DNA of 64,000 bases from Blumeriella jaapii (taxonomy: Eukaryota > Ascomycota > Leotiomycetes > Helotiales > Drepanopezizaceae). The notes under the pieces are model-generated. The model had not been told where the DNA came from. It was given only the letters and a program-made list of their open reading frames with translations, and made no database searches. The stretch is taken from positions 496,001-560,000 of the forward strand of contig VWND01000095.1 in the NCBI GenBank assembly GCA_009599575.1, written 5' to 3'. The translations under genes and the position numbers were made by a program. Shown here piece by piece: positions 12,701 through 24,953 of the stretch. How positions within the stretch are numbered: position 1 is the stretch's first letter; the number at the start of each line of letters is the position of its first letter.

Positions 12701-13690
12701 AGCTGCATTTTTTATTAAAAACGAAAGCCAGGCCGAAAAAAAAACTTATTATATTCGACGTAGTTTTTTAAAATTTAGAAAAAAATTAATTTCGACGTGA
12801 TACGCGTATCGATTATCGACCGCGAATATACGTATTTTATATTCGTTATCGACGATTTGTTTAAATAGCCTAAAAAGCGATTTTTCCGAAACGCTATTTC
12901 CGATATTATAACGACTTTTTTTTAAAAAAACGTAATATATCGATACGGTTTGTTTAGCAAATTAAACGTCGATAATAAATCCGAAAATAAAAGCGTTGTC
13001 GAAACTTTTATAAAAAAATACGGCATTCAACGCATTTAAATTTTAGCTTATAATTCGAAAAGCAACGGATCCGTTAAACGAAAATATAAAAATATTTTTA
13101 ACGGTTTTTTAAAAACTATTCGAAAAAGTTATAAGCGTTAGTCGCGGAAATTTTCGGAAATGTTTTTTGCTATGCGCATATACATATACGCTTTTATTAA
13201 AATAATCTTATTTTTTATTTAATACGGCAAAAACGCTCGATTGCTTTTAAAAACAAAATAACTTATATAAAAGTTTTATAATATAATTAAAATGAAAACG
13301 AAAGCAGATTTATTAGCAATAAAATTTAAATAGCTCGATTATCGCGATATAAATATAAAAAAAATAATTTTAAAAAAAAAAAAGTATAAAAAAGCAGCTA
13401 AAAAAGTCTGAAGTAAAACTAAAATTTTAAAAAAAACGCTAATTAAAAAAGGAAATCTGATTTTAATTTATAACGTTCAGCGCGCTATCGATAAATTAGC
13501 CGATACTAAGCTTAATTATAAATAGCTCGGACCTTACGAAATATACAAGGCCGAATTAAATAAAAGCTATTATAAGTTTACGAAATTCGATAAAACAAAA
13601 TTAAAAAAAACGTTCGCCGCCAACCGGTTAAAGCGATTTTATAAAAAAAACTAATAAATTTATTTTTTGAATTTTAAATTAAAAAGCGAT
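9780..13690 (+). pseudogene. H element pol (protease, RT, RNase H, integrase)
   Basis: Readable landmarks are: protease ALFDNKAEINCINQ near 9830 (family D-S-G-A altered); RT with FDFTE, YEAWQKK and FEFCHDLYKNK around 10720-10920; the polymerase motif as YVNDVGIKS near 11256, where the catalytic YxDD has become YxND; FCMPEINIVGYI near 11420; RNase H IILTIDANIFDW near 11740 and KLYGVYFILKT near 11920; and integrase through about 13640. This motif set matches the Gypsy subgroup common in fungi whose RT carries 'DDVGIKGP'. Stops and shifts are present throughout, so no protein can be made. Confidence 0.8.
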
Positions 13691-14390
13691 TTTGACTTCA
13701 GCGATTCCGACGACGATTCCGATTAAAACGATTATATTTCTGAAAAAAAAAAAATCTTCGGAAAGATTTAAAAACGACCGGATAATAATTTCGCTGCTAA
13801 AAGCATAGTTTAAGTCGTAATTCCATTTATAACCGAAAAAAAAAAAAATGTATACAAGATTGTTTACTAATTATTTTATTGTTTTTATTATTTATTGTTT
13901 CCTTTTTATTATATATTATTTTACTGTTTTTATTTTGTTTTATTTACAATTTAATTATTTTATTTATTTTTAAAACCTTTTTTTTATATTATTTAAAACA
14001 CTTATTATACTTTTTTTTGTTTAATTGTATTTTTGTTTATTAAAACAAAAGCTTTATATATATTTAAGCCGTATATTTAATATATTTATATTATTCGCAT
14101 ATTTTACGAAAACTATTTTTTATATATTTTATTATTTGCTACTTTCTGTACTGTTTACTTTTTTTACTGTTTTGAACGAATGCCTGCCTAAATAATTATA
14201 ATTTATTAAAAAATAATATACGGATATCCGGAATTTTTAAATATAAATATTTTATAATTTTCGTATTTTTTTCCAATTATTTTTTAACAAATATAATATA
14301 TTCTTTTAATTAATAAATCTATCGATATTATATCGTTTTCCAAGCAAAGCGTTGCCAAACCTGGCAAACTTATTTTTAATTTATTTTAAA
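13691..14390. other. A+T-rich linker between H integrase and the extra 3' region
   Basis: About 700 bp of very T-rich DNA with no supportable gene and no repeat shared with the LTRs. If H is one element, this separates pol from the extra 3' coding-like region. It could instead mark a junction between two elements. Confidence 0.4.
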
Positions 14391-17300
14391 ACGGAATTAT
14401 TATATGCAACTTTTCCGAATTTAAACAAATATATAATACCGCTATTTTAAATTAATAAACAGCTTTCGTAAAAACATTTATAAAATAATTCGATATAATA
14501 ACTGAAAACGTTAACGAATTTTTATTCGATTACGAAAGCTTTGTTAAAACTAAATTCGTTCGCAAAAGCTTTAATTACGATAAATTTTTATTAAATTACG
14601 ATAACGCTTTAAAAGCTTTTGCCGAAATAAAAAAAGCTCGAAATAACAAAAAAAAAGTAATAAACCGAATATTGCGCTTTTTGCTAAATCAACGAAAAAA
14701 AAATATTTAAAAATACGTTTTTAATAAAATCACCGGTGTTATTTTATTTCGGCATTTCGTTCGCTTTTTCGAAACTATTACTTTTATTAAAAAAAAAGTC
14801 TAAGTATTAAACGCTTATATTTTTAAAACGCAAATTTTAAAAGCTAATAATTCAAAGGTCCGCAGGTTTATAAGCTTTTTTACAGCTATTTATAAATTGA
14901 TCGACGACGTTATATAATCGCTAAAAAAAGTTCTAGTCGGCTGCGAAACCTTAAATTTAATTCTGTTTTAAAATAAAAAACTAAACGTCGCTAAATGCGG
15001 CATTTTTATACCGAAAAAAAAAAACGATACTATTCCGATATTTTAAATTTATAACGACGAAAAAAACGAAAAAGCTAATATTATTTTCGTTTAATTCGAA
15101 AAAACATACGCGGTAGCAATTAATATTTTTAAAGCAGCTAAAACAATTCGGCGATTTTTATTTTTAATTATCGAAAACGAATCCGAAAACGAAATCAAAA
15201 GCGTAATAGCAAATAATCGTTTATTCGAATATAAAAAACTTATTATATCGGTGAAAACGATTTCGAAAAAAATAAAAACAAAAAACGTAAAAAAGCGCGC
15301 CGATATTTTCGAAATATTTTTTATTCGGAAAAAAAAACTATTCGCGTCGCTAATAAAAAAAGCATCGTAAATAAAAACAGCCGGAAATCGACGCCGAGCT
15401 ATAAGCTTTAAGCTAATTAATAAAAAACGCGACGATTTTACGAAATCAAATTTAAAAAACGCCGGCATTTCGAAAAAAAAAAACTTAAACGATTTTAAAT
15501 TTGATTTTTCGAAATTAAATATATAAATATCAAAAACGCCTGCTGTATTTAAAAACGTCGTACCGCTATCGTTAATATTTTAAATTTTAATAAAAGCATT
15601 TAAGATTTCGATTATTATACGATTCGACCGGAAAAGCTTAAAAAAAAATATCGAAATTATCGCGGAAAAAATTATACAAAAAGCTTAAAATTAAATTATT
15701 TTACTTAAGATTTTCGCTTTCGACGACGAAACGATTTAAAAGTTTTATTTCGATATTTTTATATAAAAATCAAATAAATCCGTCAGCTTTTTTTTTTTTT
15801 GTTTTAAACGAAAATTAAATTAAACTTTTTTCGGAAAATTGCAAATATAATACGCCGAAATAAATAAAAAAAACTTTTAAAAACGGTAATCCGTTTTTAT
15901 TCGAGTTTTTTTTCGTTGAAAAACTCCGATTTTTTAATTTCGTTTTTACGAATAATATTAATACCAAAAAAAACGGTAAATTCTGCTATTTTTACGTATA
16001 TTATTACGCGGCGTACTGCGATTTAATTATAAAAAAAATTAACGTTATCGGTTTCGCTGATCGATTCGCTGCTATCAGAAATTCGGATTACGACGTATTC
16101 GAAATTGATTTTAATAATTAATTTATATTTCGACGAAAAACTGCGAAAATTATTTAAACACGTATTAAAACTTATTTAAAATACGCAAATTTTAAAACAA
16201 ATTCTAAAGTATTTAACGCGACCATAAAGCTCGATTAAAACGTAGAAAAATAAAAGCAACGAATATTCTTAAAAGCCGACTTTTCTAGCTTTTCGACCGA
16301 AAATATATTCTAAAATTTATTTAAATTAAATTGCGAATTCGTTAATTACGTAAGATTTCATAACGGAAAAAACAAGCCACTGCTGCATTTTATAAAAAAA
16401 AAAAAAATTATATATAAGCATTATTTCCGACTGATTAAAACCTAAAAAGCGCTTATAATTTTTTTCGCTAATATGCTTTATAATTTTATTTAATAAACTT
16501 TTAAAATATATCCCGGCTTTTACTTCGCTGTTTTAATTATTCGGAATCCCGGAAACTGCCGCTTCGTAGCTTATTTTAACGTTCCGATCGCTTTAAGTTT
16601 CGCTGATTCCGACCGTATTATAATTATAAAATTCGATATCGCCGACTTTTAGAAAAAAAAAAAAATCGAAAATCCTACCGACGCTACTTTCGATTACCAC
16701 GTTTTGCCTGCTTTCGCATACAATTCGGAAATAATCGAAATTTATTTGCAATTATATTACGACGCCAAATTAATTAAAACTATTTAAAAAAGCCCAGCTT
16801 TCTCGTATTTCAGCGCGTTTAAAGCAATAGCCTCGGCTATTTTATCGGACTACGAAACCGAAAGCTACGAAATAAAAAATAAAATAACTTTTGTCAGCTT
16901 TTTTATTAAGCAAAAAATTTTCGTTAAATTTAAAATCTAAAAAACCGACGGCGCGATGCTAATTTATTCGAATAATTATACGGCGCAAAAATATAAAAAC
17001 TATTTCGAAAACGATAATCCGATAAGCAATTTAATATTGTTTATATTACGGCGAAAGCAATCATAGCATTTTCGGTAATTTCGACTGCAAACGATTATTT
17101 CCGAATTATTTCGTAAAATAATTTTTTTATAAGCTTCGGAGCTTTTTTAAAAGCATTCGTCGGCAAACAACCGTAATCCGACCTATCAGTTTTACGCGAA
17201 GCAAAAGCGTTAATCGGTTTTAATTACGACGAATTAATCGATTATTTTTACGATTTTAATACAAAACTTTTTAGCGCTTTTTGCAAAGCGTAAAACCATG

Positions 17301-17550
17301 TTTAAAAGCTGAAATTTATTATTTACGAAAAAAAATCGTAAAAAATATTCGTCGCGGCGATATTTAATAATATTATCGACGAAAAAATTATTAAAACATT
17401 CGTAGGTTTAAACGATACTTCGACTAATATTTTATTAAATTATTTTTTAAAAAAGCAGAATAAACAAAATAATTCAAACGATAAGCGAAACGCTATTTCT
17501 TCGCAAAAGCCAATAGTAAAAAGGCCAAAAACGGGTTAAAAAACCAAAAG
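14391..17550 (+). pseudogene. Unidentified coding-like region 3' of H pol
   Basis: The plus strand reads as long stretches with sparse stops, for example EFLFDYESFVKTKFVRKSFN near 14520 and FNVPIALSFADSDRIIIIKF near 16580, ending in a Lys/Pro-rich tail before 17540. The last part is duplicated at 1906-2350. I recognise no domain: it does not look like gag, RT or integrase. By position it could be an accessory or envelope-like ORF of H, a captured host gene, or a separate element trapped inside. Neighbouring 33-bp palindromes in pol do not extend here. Confidence 0.5.
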
Positions 17551-17685
17551 AATATGGAGCTAAAAAGTTTGATTTATAATTGATTGGTTTTTAAATTATA
17601 TAAGATAAACTAAATTATATTTATTAAAATTATATTTTTTTTTAATCGTAATCAAAAACAACTACGTATATTATTTAAAACAAAA

Positions 17686-17951
17686 TATAAAACGGTAATA
17701 TTTTGTATTAATAAAAATTAATAGTTTTAACTATGGTCGAGGCATAAACCCTTCCGAAACTCTCTGTTATTAATTACCTTCAACAGATATAAAAGCAAAG
17801 CACCCTTTTAAATAATATTATAAGCACGCAGTTCAATTCATATTTTTATTTATTTTTTTTTTCTTTTTTTAGTCTTTTCTAGGAATTCCCTAAACTATCT
17901 TACCCACCGACATATGGCCGTATCAGTCTGGTTTTCCTACCTACTTTTACA
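17686..17951 (+). repeat. H element 3' LTR (copy 3)
   Basis: 266 bp. It starts TATAAAACGG (TGTA changed to TATA) and ends CTACTTTTACA. It aligns with copies 1 and 2, differing almost only by C/T and G/A. It is followed by TCGT, the proposed target duplication. Confidence 0.8.
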
Positions 17952-18617
17952 TCGTAATCGAATTTTAAATTGCAGCTACGATATTTTCGTAGAAATTCAA
18001 AATTTAATTTAATTAATTAAAATAAATCCGAGCGACGTTTTCGAAACGTCGGAAAATACGTTTTATATTAGCGTCGTTAAATAAAAAAGCCGGCGCAGCC
18101 AAAGCTTTTAAAATAATAGCAGCCGCCAATCCGGCAAAAGCGGGCGCAGCAGCAGCAGCGGCAATTCGAACCGCGGCGCGATTCGTACGATTTTCGATTA
18201 TTATAAAAGCCGAAGCGTTATTTTTTTTAAACGATTTATATAAGCGTCGTAAATAATAAAATCGATAAAAGTTTTAATAAAAGTTTTAGCTTCGGCAGCA
18301 AAAAAAAAAAAGCGGCAGCGGCGGTAGCAGCATCGAAACGATTTATAAAATCGTTAAAACCCGAAAAAAAAATTTGCGTTTCGGCGGCGCGTGCGGCAAA
18401 AATTTATAATTAATCAAAAGCGAATTCGAATAAAAATTTAAAAAATTTATAAAAAAGTATTAAATATACGAAGTTTTGCAACGGTTGTATTTTACGCTAA
18501 AAAGCTCGAAAACGCAAAAAAGCAAAAAGGCCGCTATAATGTTTTCGCGTAAAATCAGGCGTGTATACCGAAAGCAGATAAAAATCAAAAGCATTTTAAA
18601 AATTCGCGGCGAACGCG
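17952..18617 (+). other. Mutated spacer with Ala/Ser-codon-rich stretch
   Basis: About 660 bp between H and E3. It keeps more GC than its neighbours at 18080-18350, where GCA/GCG-type repeats read as Ala-rich or Ser-rich low complexity depending on frame. It may continue Gypsy relic A beyond the H insertion, but I could not prove that. Its last five bases, ACGCG (18613-18617), are the target duplication of E3. Confidence 0.4.
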
Positions 18618-18790
18618 TGTGAGGGGATGAGACGTCAGTTCGTTGGTCACGTGGTCCGAAGATCACGTTATTATTACGTGACATCGGAGCCCGCACATAT
18701 TATATCTTAGACTTCGCAACACTTCTAACTTAGAACCTTATAATTAATACAATTCATTTACGAACCTTCTGCTCGTTCGCACCCTTGATA
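18618..18790 (+). repeat. E3 5' LTR
   Basis: 173 bp, TGTGAGGGGATGAG to CACCCTTGATA (ancestral end TGACA, as in the 3' copy). It contains the palindrome-like segment GTCACGTGGTCC and ends before a degenerate primer-binding region. Confidence 0.9.
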
Positions 18791-18799
18791 TATTAATTA

Positions 18800-20290
18800 C
18801 CAAACCTTTTTAACACTTTTATTTCAGCCTTCGAGCTGAAAAGGCCTGCTAATTCTGTTCTGCTTTTGCGCATACAGAAAATCAATAAATCTTATCGCGA
18901 TAACAATTCTTACGATTTTTTAAAAATAACTTTTACGATACGGAACTACGAAACGACAATCCTTTTTAACACAAGACTTATATTCAAAAAACTCCGTTCT
19001 GCTTTTGCTTACACCTCGGAATAAAATATACTTTACGCTTTTTTTTTAACGAATTATATCGGACCATTTTAAATTATCGGAACCTTCTAATTGCTTTATT
19101 TTAAGGCATTTTAAATACCCCGACCAAATCGTCGCCGTTTTAATCGCTAATACGAAAGCTTGTTTTTGCGAAATCTTCGATATTTTTGCTTACGCGGTAA
19201 AACAAAACGATATAATAATATCGCTTAAAATTAAACTAAATAATTTAGCTTAAAAGCTAAATGTTTAAACGGTATAATATTGAAAAAAAAAAGCATTTTA
19301 AAAAAAAATAATTTAAAACTACGAAGCCGAACTTGCTAATTTCCGAAAACAAGCTTCTGTTAGCCAAAATACCACATCGAATATTTCAAACACAGAAAAA
19401 AAAACGCCTGCTTTTTCCGACCCCGATAAGTTTATAAATTCGAGCGGCATCGGCAACGTTACAAAATACTTTACCATCTTTTTTTAAAATATAATCCTAA
19501 AGCTCCGTTTTAATCAAAACTAATATGCGACCGAATAGAATCGTATAAGTTACTTTTTTTTCCGCTTTTCCGATACAGCCAAAAGCGCTTTACAAAAAGG
19601 TTTATATACGAACGGCATTTTTTTCTATTTAACTATTGCAAAAATAATTCAAATCTTATAATAATCGTTCGGCGTTTTTAACTAATAAGCAGATGCATTC
19701 AAAAAAATTCTGTCTTTTAAACAAAGCAATTAATTATTATTTTTTTTTTTTTTTATTTGGCTAAAAATTAAAAACCATATTAAATTTAATAACGAAGCCG
19801 CTATCGCTATTCTGCGCAAAACTTTTTATTTTGATATAATTATCCGTTTGTCGTATACTAACCTTTTTGATTTAAAAACCGATTTTATTAGTTTTTGCGC
19901 CTAAATGCGCGAAACCGATACTGTTTTTCGATAATTGAATTCTAATTATTATAAAACCGAAAGCCGCAATACGAAAATTACTTTTTCCGTCCTTATATTC
20001 AAAACTGTTATTACGATTATTATTCAGAACGATCTTATAAACCTCAGCGCTATCCAAACCAAAATAATTATATAAATCGCAGCCGATATAGCCAAAAATA
20101 AACGTCTAGTAAATAATACCGAAAAGTTAACTCGCCGAACTTACTTTTTTGCTAATAACTTTTGCTTTTGGTATGTCAGCGATAAACACCGCGCTGCTAA
20201 TTGCTCCGATTTTTTTTAAATCAAAAAAGCTAAAGCCGAAGCAAAAAAATCGGGAAACTAACTGTTTTTAATAATTATTATTATTAAAAA
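18800..20290 (+). pseudogene. E3 gag-like region
   Basis: Between the 5' LTR and protease, the frame around 19330-19500 reads as a soluble polypeptide (for example SDPDKFINSSGIGNVTKYF) with scattered stops. Length and position suit gag. I saw no intact zinc knuckle. A short minus-strand ORF at 19872-20057 is only a shadow. Confidence 0.5.
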
Positions 20291-20293
20291 CCT

Positions 20294-20542
20294 TTGAAAA
20301 ATAAATTGGAAATATTTGTTTTAAACAGCGTTTCGAAATTATATTTGATATTGCTTTATATTATAATTATTAATAGTATATATATCAAAATCTATTTTTT
20401 AAACGATTCCGAAGCTACCGATAATTTTATTAATTATTCTTTTATACAATACTACGAATTAACTCTTGTTTTACTTATTAACCCACGTAAACTTACCGTG
20501 ATTAACGAACGTTTTTCCATTTACGGCGACGTTACTTATTAA
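20294..20542 (+). pseudogene. E3 aspartic protease fragment
   Basis: An 82-codon open stretch contains NDSEATDNFI, the retropepsin active-site loop in which D-S-G-A has become D-S-E-A, followed by LINPRKLTVINER, typical of fungal Gypsy proteases. The Gly-to-Glu change in the active loop fits G-to-A mutation and would abolish activity. It lies directly upstream of the RT region, as expected. Confidence 0.75.
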
Positions 20543-21229
20543 ATCTCTTTTTAAATTAATATCGCTCGTATACCGAACGAATTACAATTTTTATTATAAT
20601 ACTAAGGAAATACGATCTTATTTTAAGCAAACCTTGGCTTAAAACATATAATTTTTATATTAATTAAACTACGAATACCTTTTGCTTTAATTCAGATTTT
20701 TGCCGTTTCAATTATCTATTCTAAAACTTTTATTAATTGGTTGTTTCAGATTTAATTTAAAAACGCCACTTTTACAAATCAATTGTTTAATCAGCTTTTT
20801 TTCGCCGTACAAAAGCTGCTGCTTTTAATACTTTATTCTTTTAGTCCGGAATCGAAGTATTTTCAGCCTTATTATACGAAATCGACCAACGTCTACAGAA
20901 ACTCGGCGCTATAATCAAAAACGATTCCAACTTTGCATTATTAAAAATAAAAATAAATTAATTACGAAAAAAACTTTTTTAAGCTGAACGACAACACCTA
21001 TTAGCTAAACTTTATTTCGCTGAAGCTTTTTTAGAAAATATTCGTTTGGCCCTTTAAACCAAACCGCCAATCGATTTTCGAATAAAACTTTTTTAATACT
21101 ACTATTATCATTTGGCCGCTTTCGATCTTATTAAAGCTGATAAACTTGCGCTTTATAAAAAAAGCGTTGATTATACGATAAAACTCCGTTCTGGCGCAAT
21201 ACTTTTATACGGTTTTTTATATAATATAT

Positions 21230-24200
21230 CAGTTAACGAATTTTAAGTTTTACGCAAGTTTCTGAAAAAAAACCTCGAAAAAGGCTGGATTCGAGCTAGC
21301 TTTTTCTTCGCCGCTTTTTCAATTTTATTTGTGAAAAAGCCAAAAGGCGGATTACGTTTTTGCGTCGATTACAAAGCTTTTAACGCTATAATAATTAAAA
21401 ACCGATATTTTTTGCTATTAGTTTAAAAAATACTTTTTCGATTAAGCAAAGCGAAATTTTATACCAAACTTAACGTTTTTGCCGTTTTTAATAAAATTCG
21501 TATAAAAAAAGGTTATAAATAACTTATTACGTTTAATACGAAATACGGTTTATTCGAATCGTTGGTTATATTTTTCGGTTTATGCAACGCTTTTGCTATT
21601 TTTCAATTCCGCATAAACGATATTTTACGATTTTATTTAAATATTTTTTGCATAACTTATATAAACGATATTTTAATTTATTTAAACGATTTTTAAAAAC
21701 ACAAAAAACACGTTAATCTCGTTTTTTAAGCTTTTTCCGACGTTGGCCTGCAATTAAATATAAAAAAATGCGAATTTAAAATTCAAAAAATCGTTTACCT
21801 AAAAATAATTATTTTTATTACTGAAATTAAAATAAATTTTAAAAAGTTGGAAGCTATTATTAGCTGGAACCCTTTTTTCAACGTCAAAAACGTATAAGCG
21901 TTTTTAAGTTTTGTAATTTTTTACCGACGTTTTATTAAAAGTTTTTTTCGTATCGTTATTCCTTTGGTAAATCTGACGAAAAAAAAACACTAAATAAAAC
22001 TTTAATAATAATTGTATTAAAGCTTTCGAATTTCTTAAGTCAGCTTTCACTATTGCATTTATATTATTTTACTTTAATTTTAATAAAAAGATTTTCGTTA
22101 AAACCGACGCTTTTAACTACGTTTTTTCAGAAATTCTTTTTTAAAAAAACGATACAAAAATGTTTTATTTAATCGCGTTTATATTAAAAAAGTTCGATTC
22201 AGCCGAATGCAATTATAAGATTTATAATAAAAAACTTTTCGCTATTATACGTTGCTTCGAAAATTAGCGAGCCGAATTACAAAAAGCTGCTTATTTAATT
22301 CGTATATTTACAAATCATCGAAATTTAAAATATTTTATAACAATTAAGCAATTTGACCGACGTCAAATACGATAAAGCGAGTTTTTTTTTAGCTGATTTT
22401 AATTTTATAATTACTTTTAAACCTGGAAAACAAAATAATAAATCTAATTTTTTAATCCGACGTTTTTTAAAAAATTTTTTTAAAACTTTTTAAACGAAAA
22501 AATCCAGTTCCAAAACCAAGCTTTTCTTAAAAAACATTATCTAACTAAAGTTTTAAACGCTTTTTCAGCTTTGCTAAAACCAATACCCGAAGCGGACGAC
22601 GAAAAACTTTTACGACTTTTGAATAAATATTATTTTATTAATAAGCTGTGAATCGCTATCAAAAAAAAAATGCTTAAATCAAAAAGTATTCCGAAATCCA
22701 AAACGTTACAACTTTTTAAATGCGTTATACGCAATAATAAATTGTATTTCCGAAACCGATTTTACATTTCCGATATATCGAATTTAAACGTTTTTATCCG
22801 TATCTGGCTTTTACAAATAGCCTATGATTTAATAAAAACAGGCTATTTTGGCAAAAACAAACTTTACGAAATTATTAATAAAAATTATTATTAGCTATTA
22901 GTTTCCGAAGATTGCAAAAAATTTGTTCGCAATTGCAACGGCTGCTTTCGTAATACAAGCATTAATCAACGCTATTAAAAACTTTTTAAACCCTTATCTA
23001 TTTTTTTACGCCGTTAAAGCTATATATCGGTCGATTTTATAAGTTTTTTTTCAGTAAAAAAGCATAAAAGTCGAAACAATTTGATTATAATAATAATTTG
23101 TCGCTTTACCAAAAAACGATATTATACAGCCTGTTATACAATTATAAAAGCGACAGATTTAGCTAAGTTATTTTATAAAAATATTTAGCGTTTATATAAT
23201 CTTTTCGATTTTATAATTTCAAACCGAAGTTTTTTGTTTGTTTTACAATTTTGAAAAACTATTAATTACCGTTTCGAAACCAATATTACGCTATCCATCA
23301 GTTTTTATTTCGAAACAAACGGCCAAACCGAAAACGCGAACGCTTATTTATTATTTTATTTAAAATAATTCGTCGAATACGTTTAAAAAAATTGGAAAAA
23401 CTGGCTTTTTCTAATTGAATTCGCAGCGAATAACGCTATAAATACTTTCACCGGAATTTCCTTTTTTTACGCTAACAAAAGCTTTTATTTCCGAATAAGC
23501 TTTTTTTTATCTAAGCTTATTTTAGATTTTATTTCACGTATTTTACGAATAGCAAATACGAAAAAAAACGATTTCGCCGACAAAATAAAAAAGTTAAAAC
23601 TATTTTTACGTACAAATCTGATTTTTAACGTTGGCCGACCAAAAATACTATTTTAATTAATAACGCCAACCAGCTTTTGTTTACAAAATTAAAAATACCG
23701 TGTTTTTTTAACAGACGCAATATAATTTTTATCAGATTAGTTAAAAAATTAAATAACAAATTTTACGATTTTTACAAAATCGCCGAAATTCTAGGTTTTT
23801 ACAATTACAAGCTGAAATTACTTTTCGAGCAAAAACTATTACATTTTGTTTTTTATACCAATTTGCTTAAATTTGCCTACAACGATTCTTTTTCAAAGCA
23901 AAAAAACCCTCTTTTTCTATTTGTTTTTATCGACGCAAACGGAAGCTTATTATAAGCTATAAACGCTATTTTTGATTTTAAACGAAACCTTAACTTTTTT
24001 TATTTAATATAATAGCGTGGCTACAACGCCGAAAATCAATTTTAAAAATCATTAAAAAACGTTGTTAACGCATACAATTTTATAATAAAATTCGCTACCC
24101 GTTTTTCTCAAAAACTTTACCCGATCAAATCAAAATTAGCTAAAACCAGAATTGCTAATAAAAAACATACTAAATCGACAAATAACGAAAATAAGCTTTT

Positions 24201-24420
24201 ATTATTAAAAAAAGCTTTTACAATTGTTATCAAATACAAAACGATTATTATCAATTCCTTTTCTATTGCAAAAACACCAGTTGTTTTGCTTCCGAAACTA
24301 AAAAAGCTTGCTTTTTCTTTTTTTATTATTCCAGCCGAACTTCGCATTCGTTTACAAACACGCTTTGCGAACGAAGCTCGATTTATAAAAATAAATTCCG
24401 ACGACGAAGAAATTAAATAA
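21230..24420 (+). pseudogene. E3 RT, RNase H and integrase
   Basis: [21 protein letters not shown] near 21330, LSKAKFYTKLN near 21450, and YINDILIYL near 21660, where the catalytic YxDD is YIND. RNase H lies around 22060-22360. Integrase: NCNGCFRN zinc-binding remnant near 22935, SVDFI near 23025, and ETNGQTENANAYL near 23310. A Lys-rich C-terminal tail ends in DDEEIK at about 24419, just before the 3' LTR. Confidence 0.85.
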
Positions 24421-24442
24421 AAAAATGGAAAAAAAGACTATA

Positions 24443-24615
24443 TATAAAAAAATAAAACGTCAGTTCGTTGGTCACGTGGTCCGAAGATTACGTTATTGTC
24501 ACGTGACATCGGAGCCCGCACATATTGTATTTTAAACTTCGCAACATTTCTAACTTAGAACCTCGTAATCAATGCAATTCATTTACGAACCTTCTGCTCG
24601 TTCGCACCCCTGACA
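24443..24615 (+). repeat. E3 3' LTR
   Basis: 173 bp, the partner of 18618-18790, ending CACCCCTGACA and followed by the ACGCG target duplication. Near-identity in the central part shows both LTRs derive from one insertion. Confidence 0.9.
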
Positions 24616-24655
24616 ACGCGGCGAAAAGCAATTGATTAAAAAAAAAAAGCTAACG

Positions 24656-24692
<37 letters not shown>

Positions 24693-24953
24693 AAGCAGAA
24701 AAATAGCGGCTATTTTAAAAAAAAAAGGCTTTTTTTTAAACGAAAATGCGAACGCTACCGAAAACGAAAAAAATAACAAAACAATAAAACAGCTATAATT
24801 TACGACCGAAAACGAAAAAAACAGCTATAATTTACGATTAAAAGCGAAAAAAACCGTACGTTATTTCGAAAGCGTAACGTACGTTATATACGGAAGCATA
24901 CGTATAAAAAAATCAATCGCTTTTGAAAACCAAAGGCTTAAAAGAAGAAATAA
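24616..24953. other. Spacer with 30-bp poly-A run
   Basis: A+T-rich host relic continuing after the E3 insertion. It contains an A run of about 30 bp near 24659-24689 and purine-rich, charged-looking codons. No gene is supportable. Confidence 0.4.

Larger units (their letters stand above)
6665..17951 (+). mobile_element. Element H: 11.3 kb Ty3/Gypsy LTR retrotransposon, mutated
   Basis: I infer one element because LTR copies 2 (6665-6931) and 3 (17686-17951) bound a gag-pol region. A primer-binding-site-like motif follows copy 2 at once. The flanks CCGT (6661-6664) and TCGT (17952-17955) match apart from one C/T change. Internal order is leader, gag-like region (about 7640-8960), protease (about 9830), RT (about 10730-11480), RNase H (about 11500-12100), integrase (about 12580-13680), then an extra region (about 14400-17550). 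The partial copy at 1906-2757 independently links that extra region to this LTR. At 11.3 kb it is large for a fungal Gypsy element. The 4-bp target duplication is weaker evidence than the LTR and primer-site evidence. Confidence 0.65.
18618..24615 (+). mobile_element. Element E3: complete 5998-bp Ty3/Gypsy retrotransposon, mutated
   Basis: Terminal LTRs of 173 bp each (18618-18790 and 24443-24615) are flanked by the perfect 5-bp repeat ACGCG at 18613-18617 and 24616-24620. The plus strand carries a gag-like region, an aspartic protease (20294-20542), RT, RNase H and integrase in the usual Gypsy order. All domains are broken by stops and frameshifts. The 3' LTR has changed its leading TGTGAGGGGATGAG to TATAAAAAAATAAA, all G-to-A, a clear sign of strand-biased mutation. 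The element sits inside other mutated DNA, so it inserted into an existing transposon cluster. Confidence 0.92.

Noticed and set aside
1906..17951. Shared 3' ends with different 5' ends as evidence for 5'-truncated LINE copies
   Set aside because: Copy 2 begins exactly at TGTAAAA, the termini form a TG...CA pair, a primer-site motif follows it, and no poly-A or simple-repeat tail is present.
24658..24690. Poly-A run as a retroposon tail
   Set aside because: No element body ends there and no target duplication is visible. It is one of many A runs in the mutated block.
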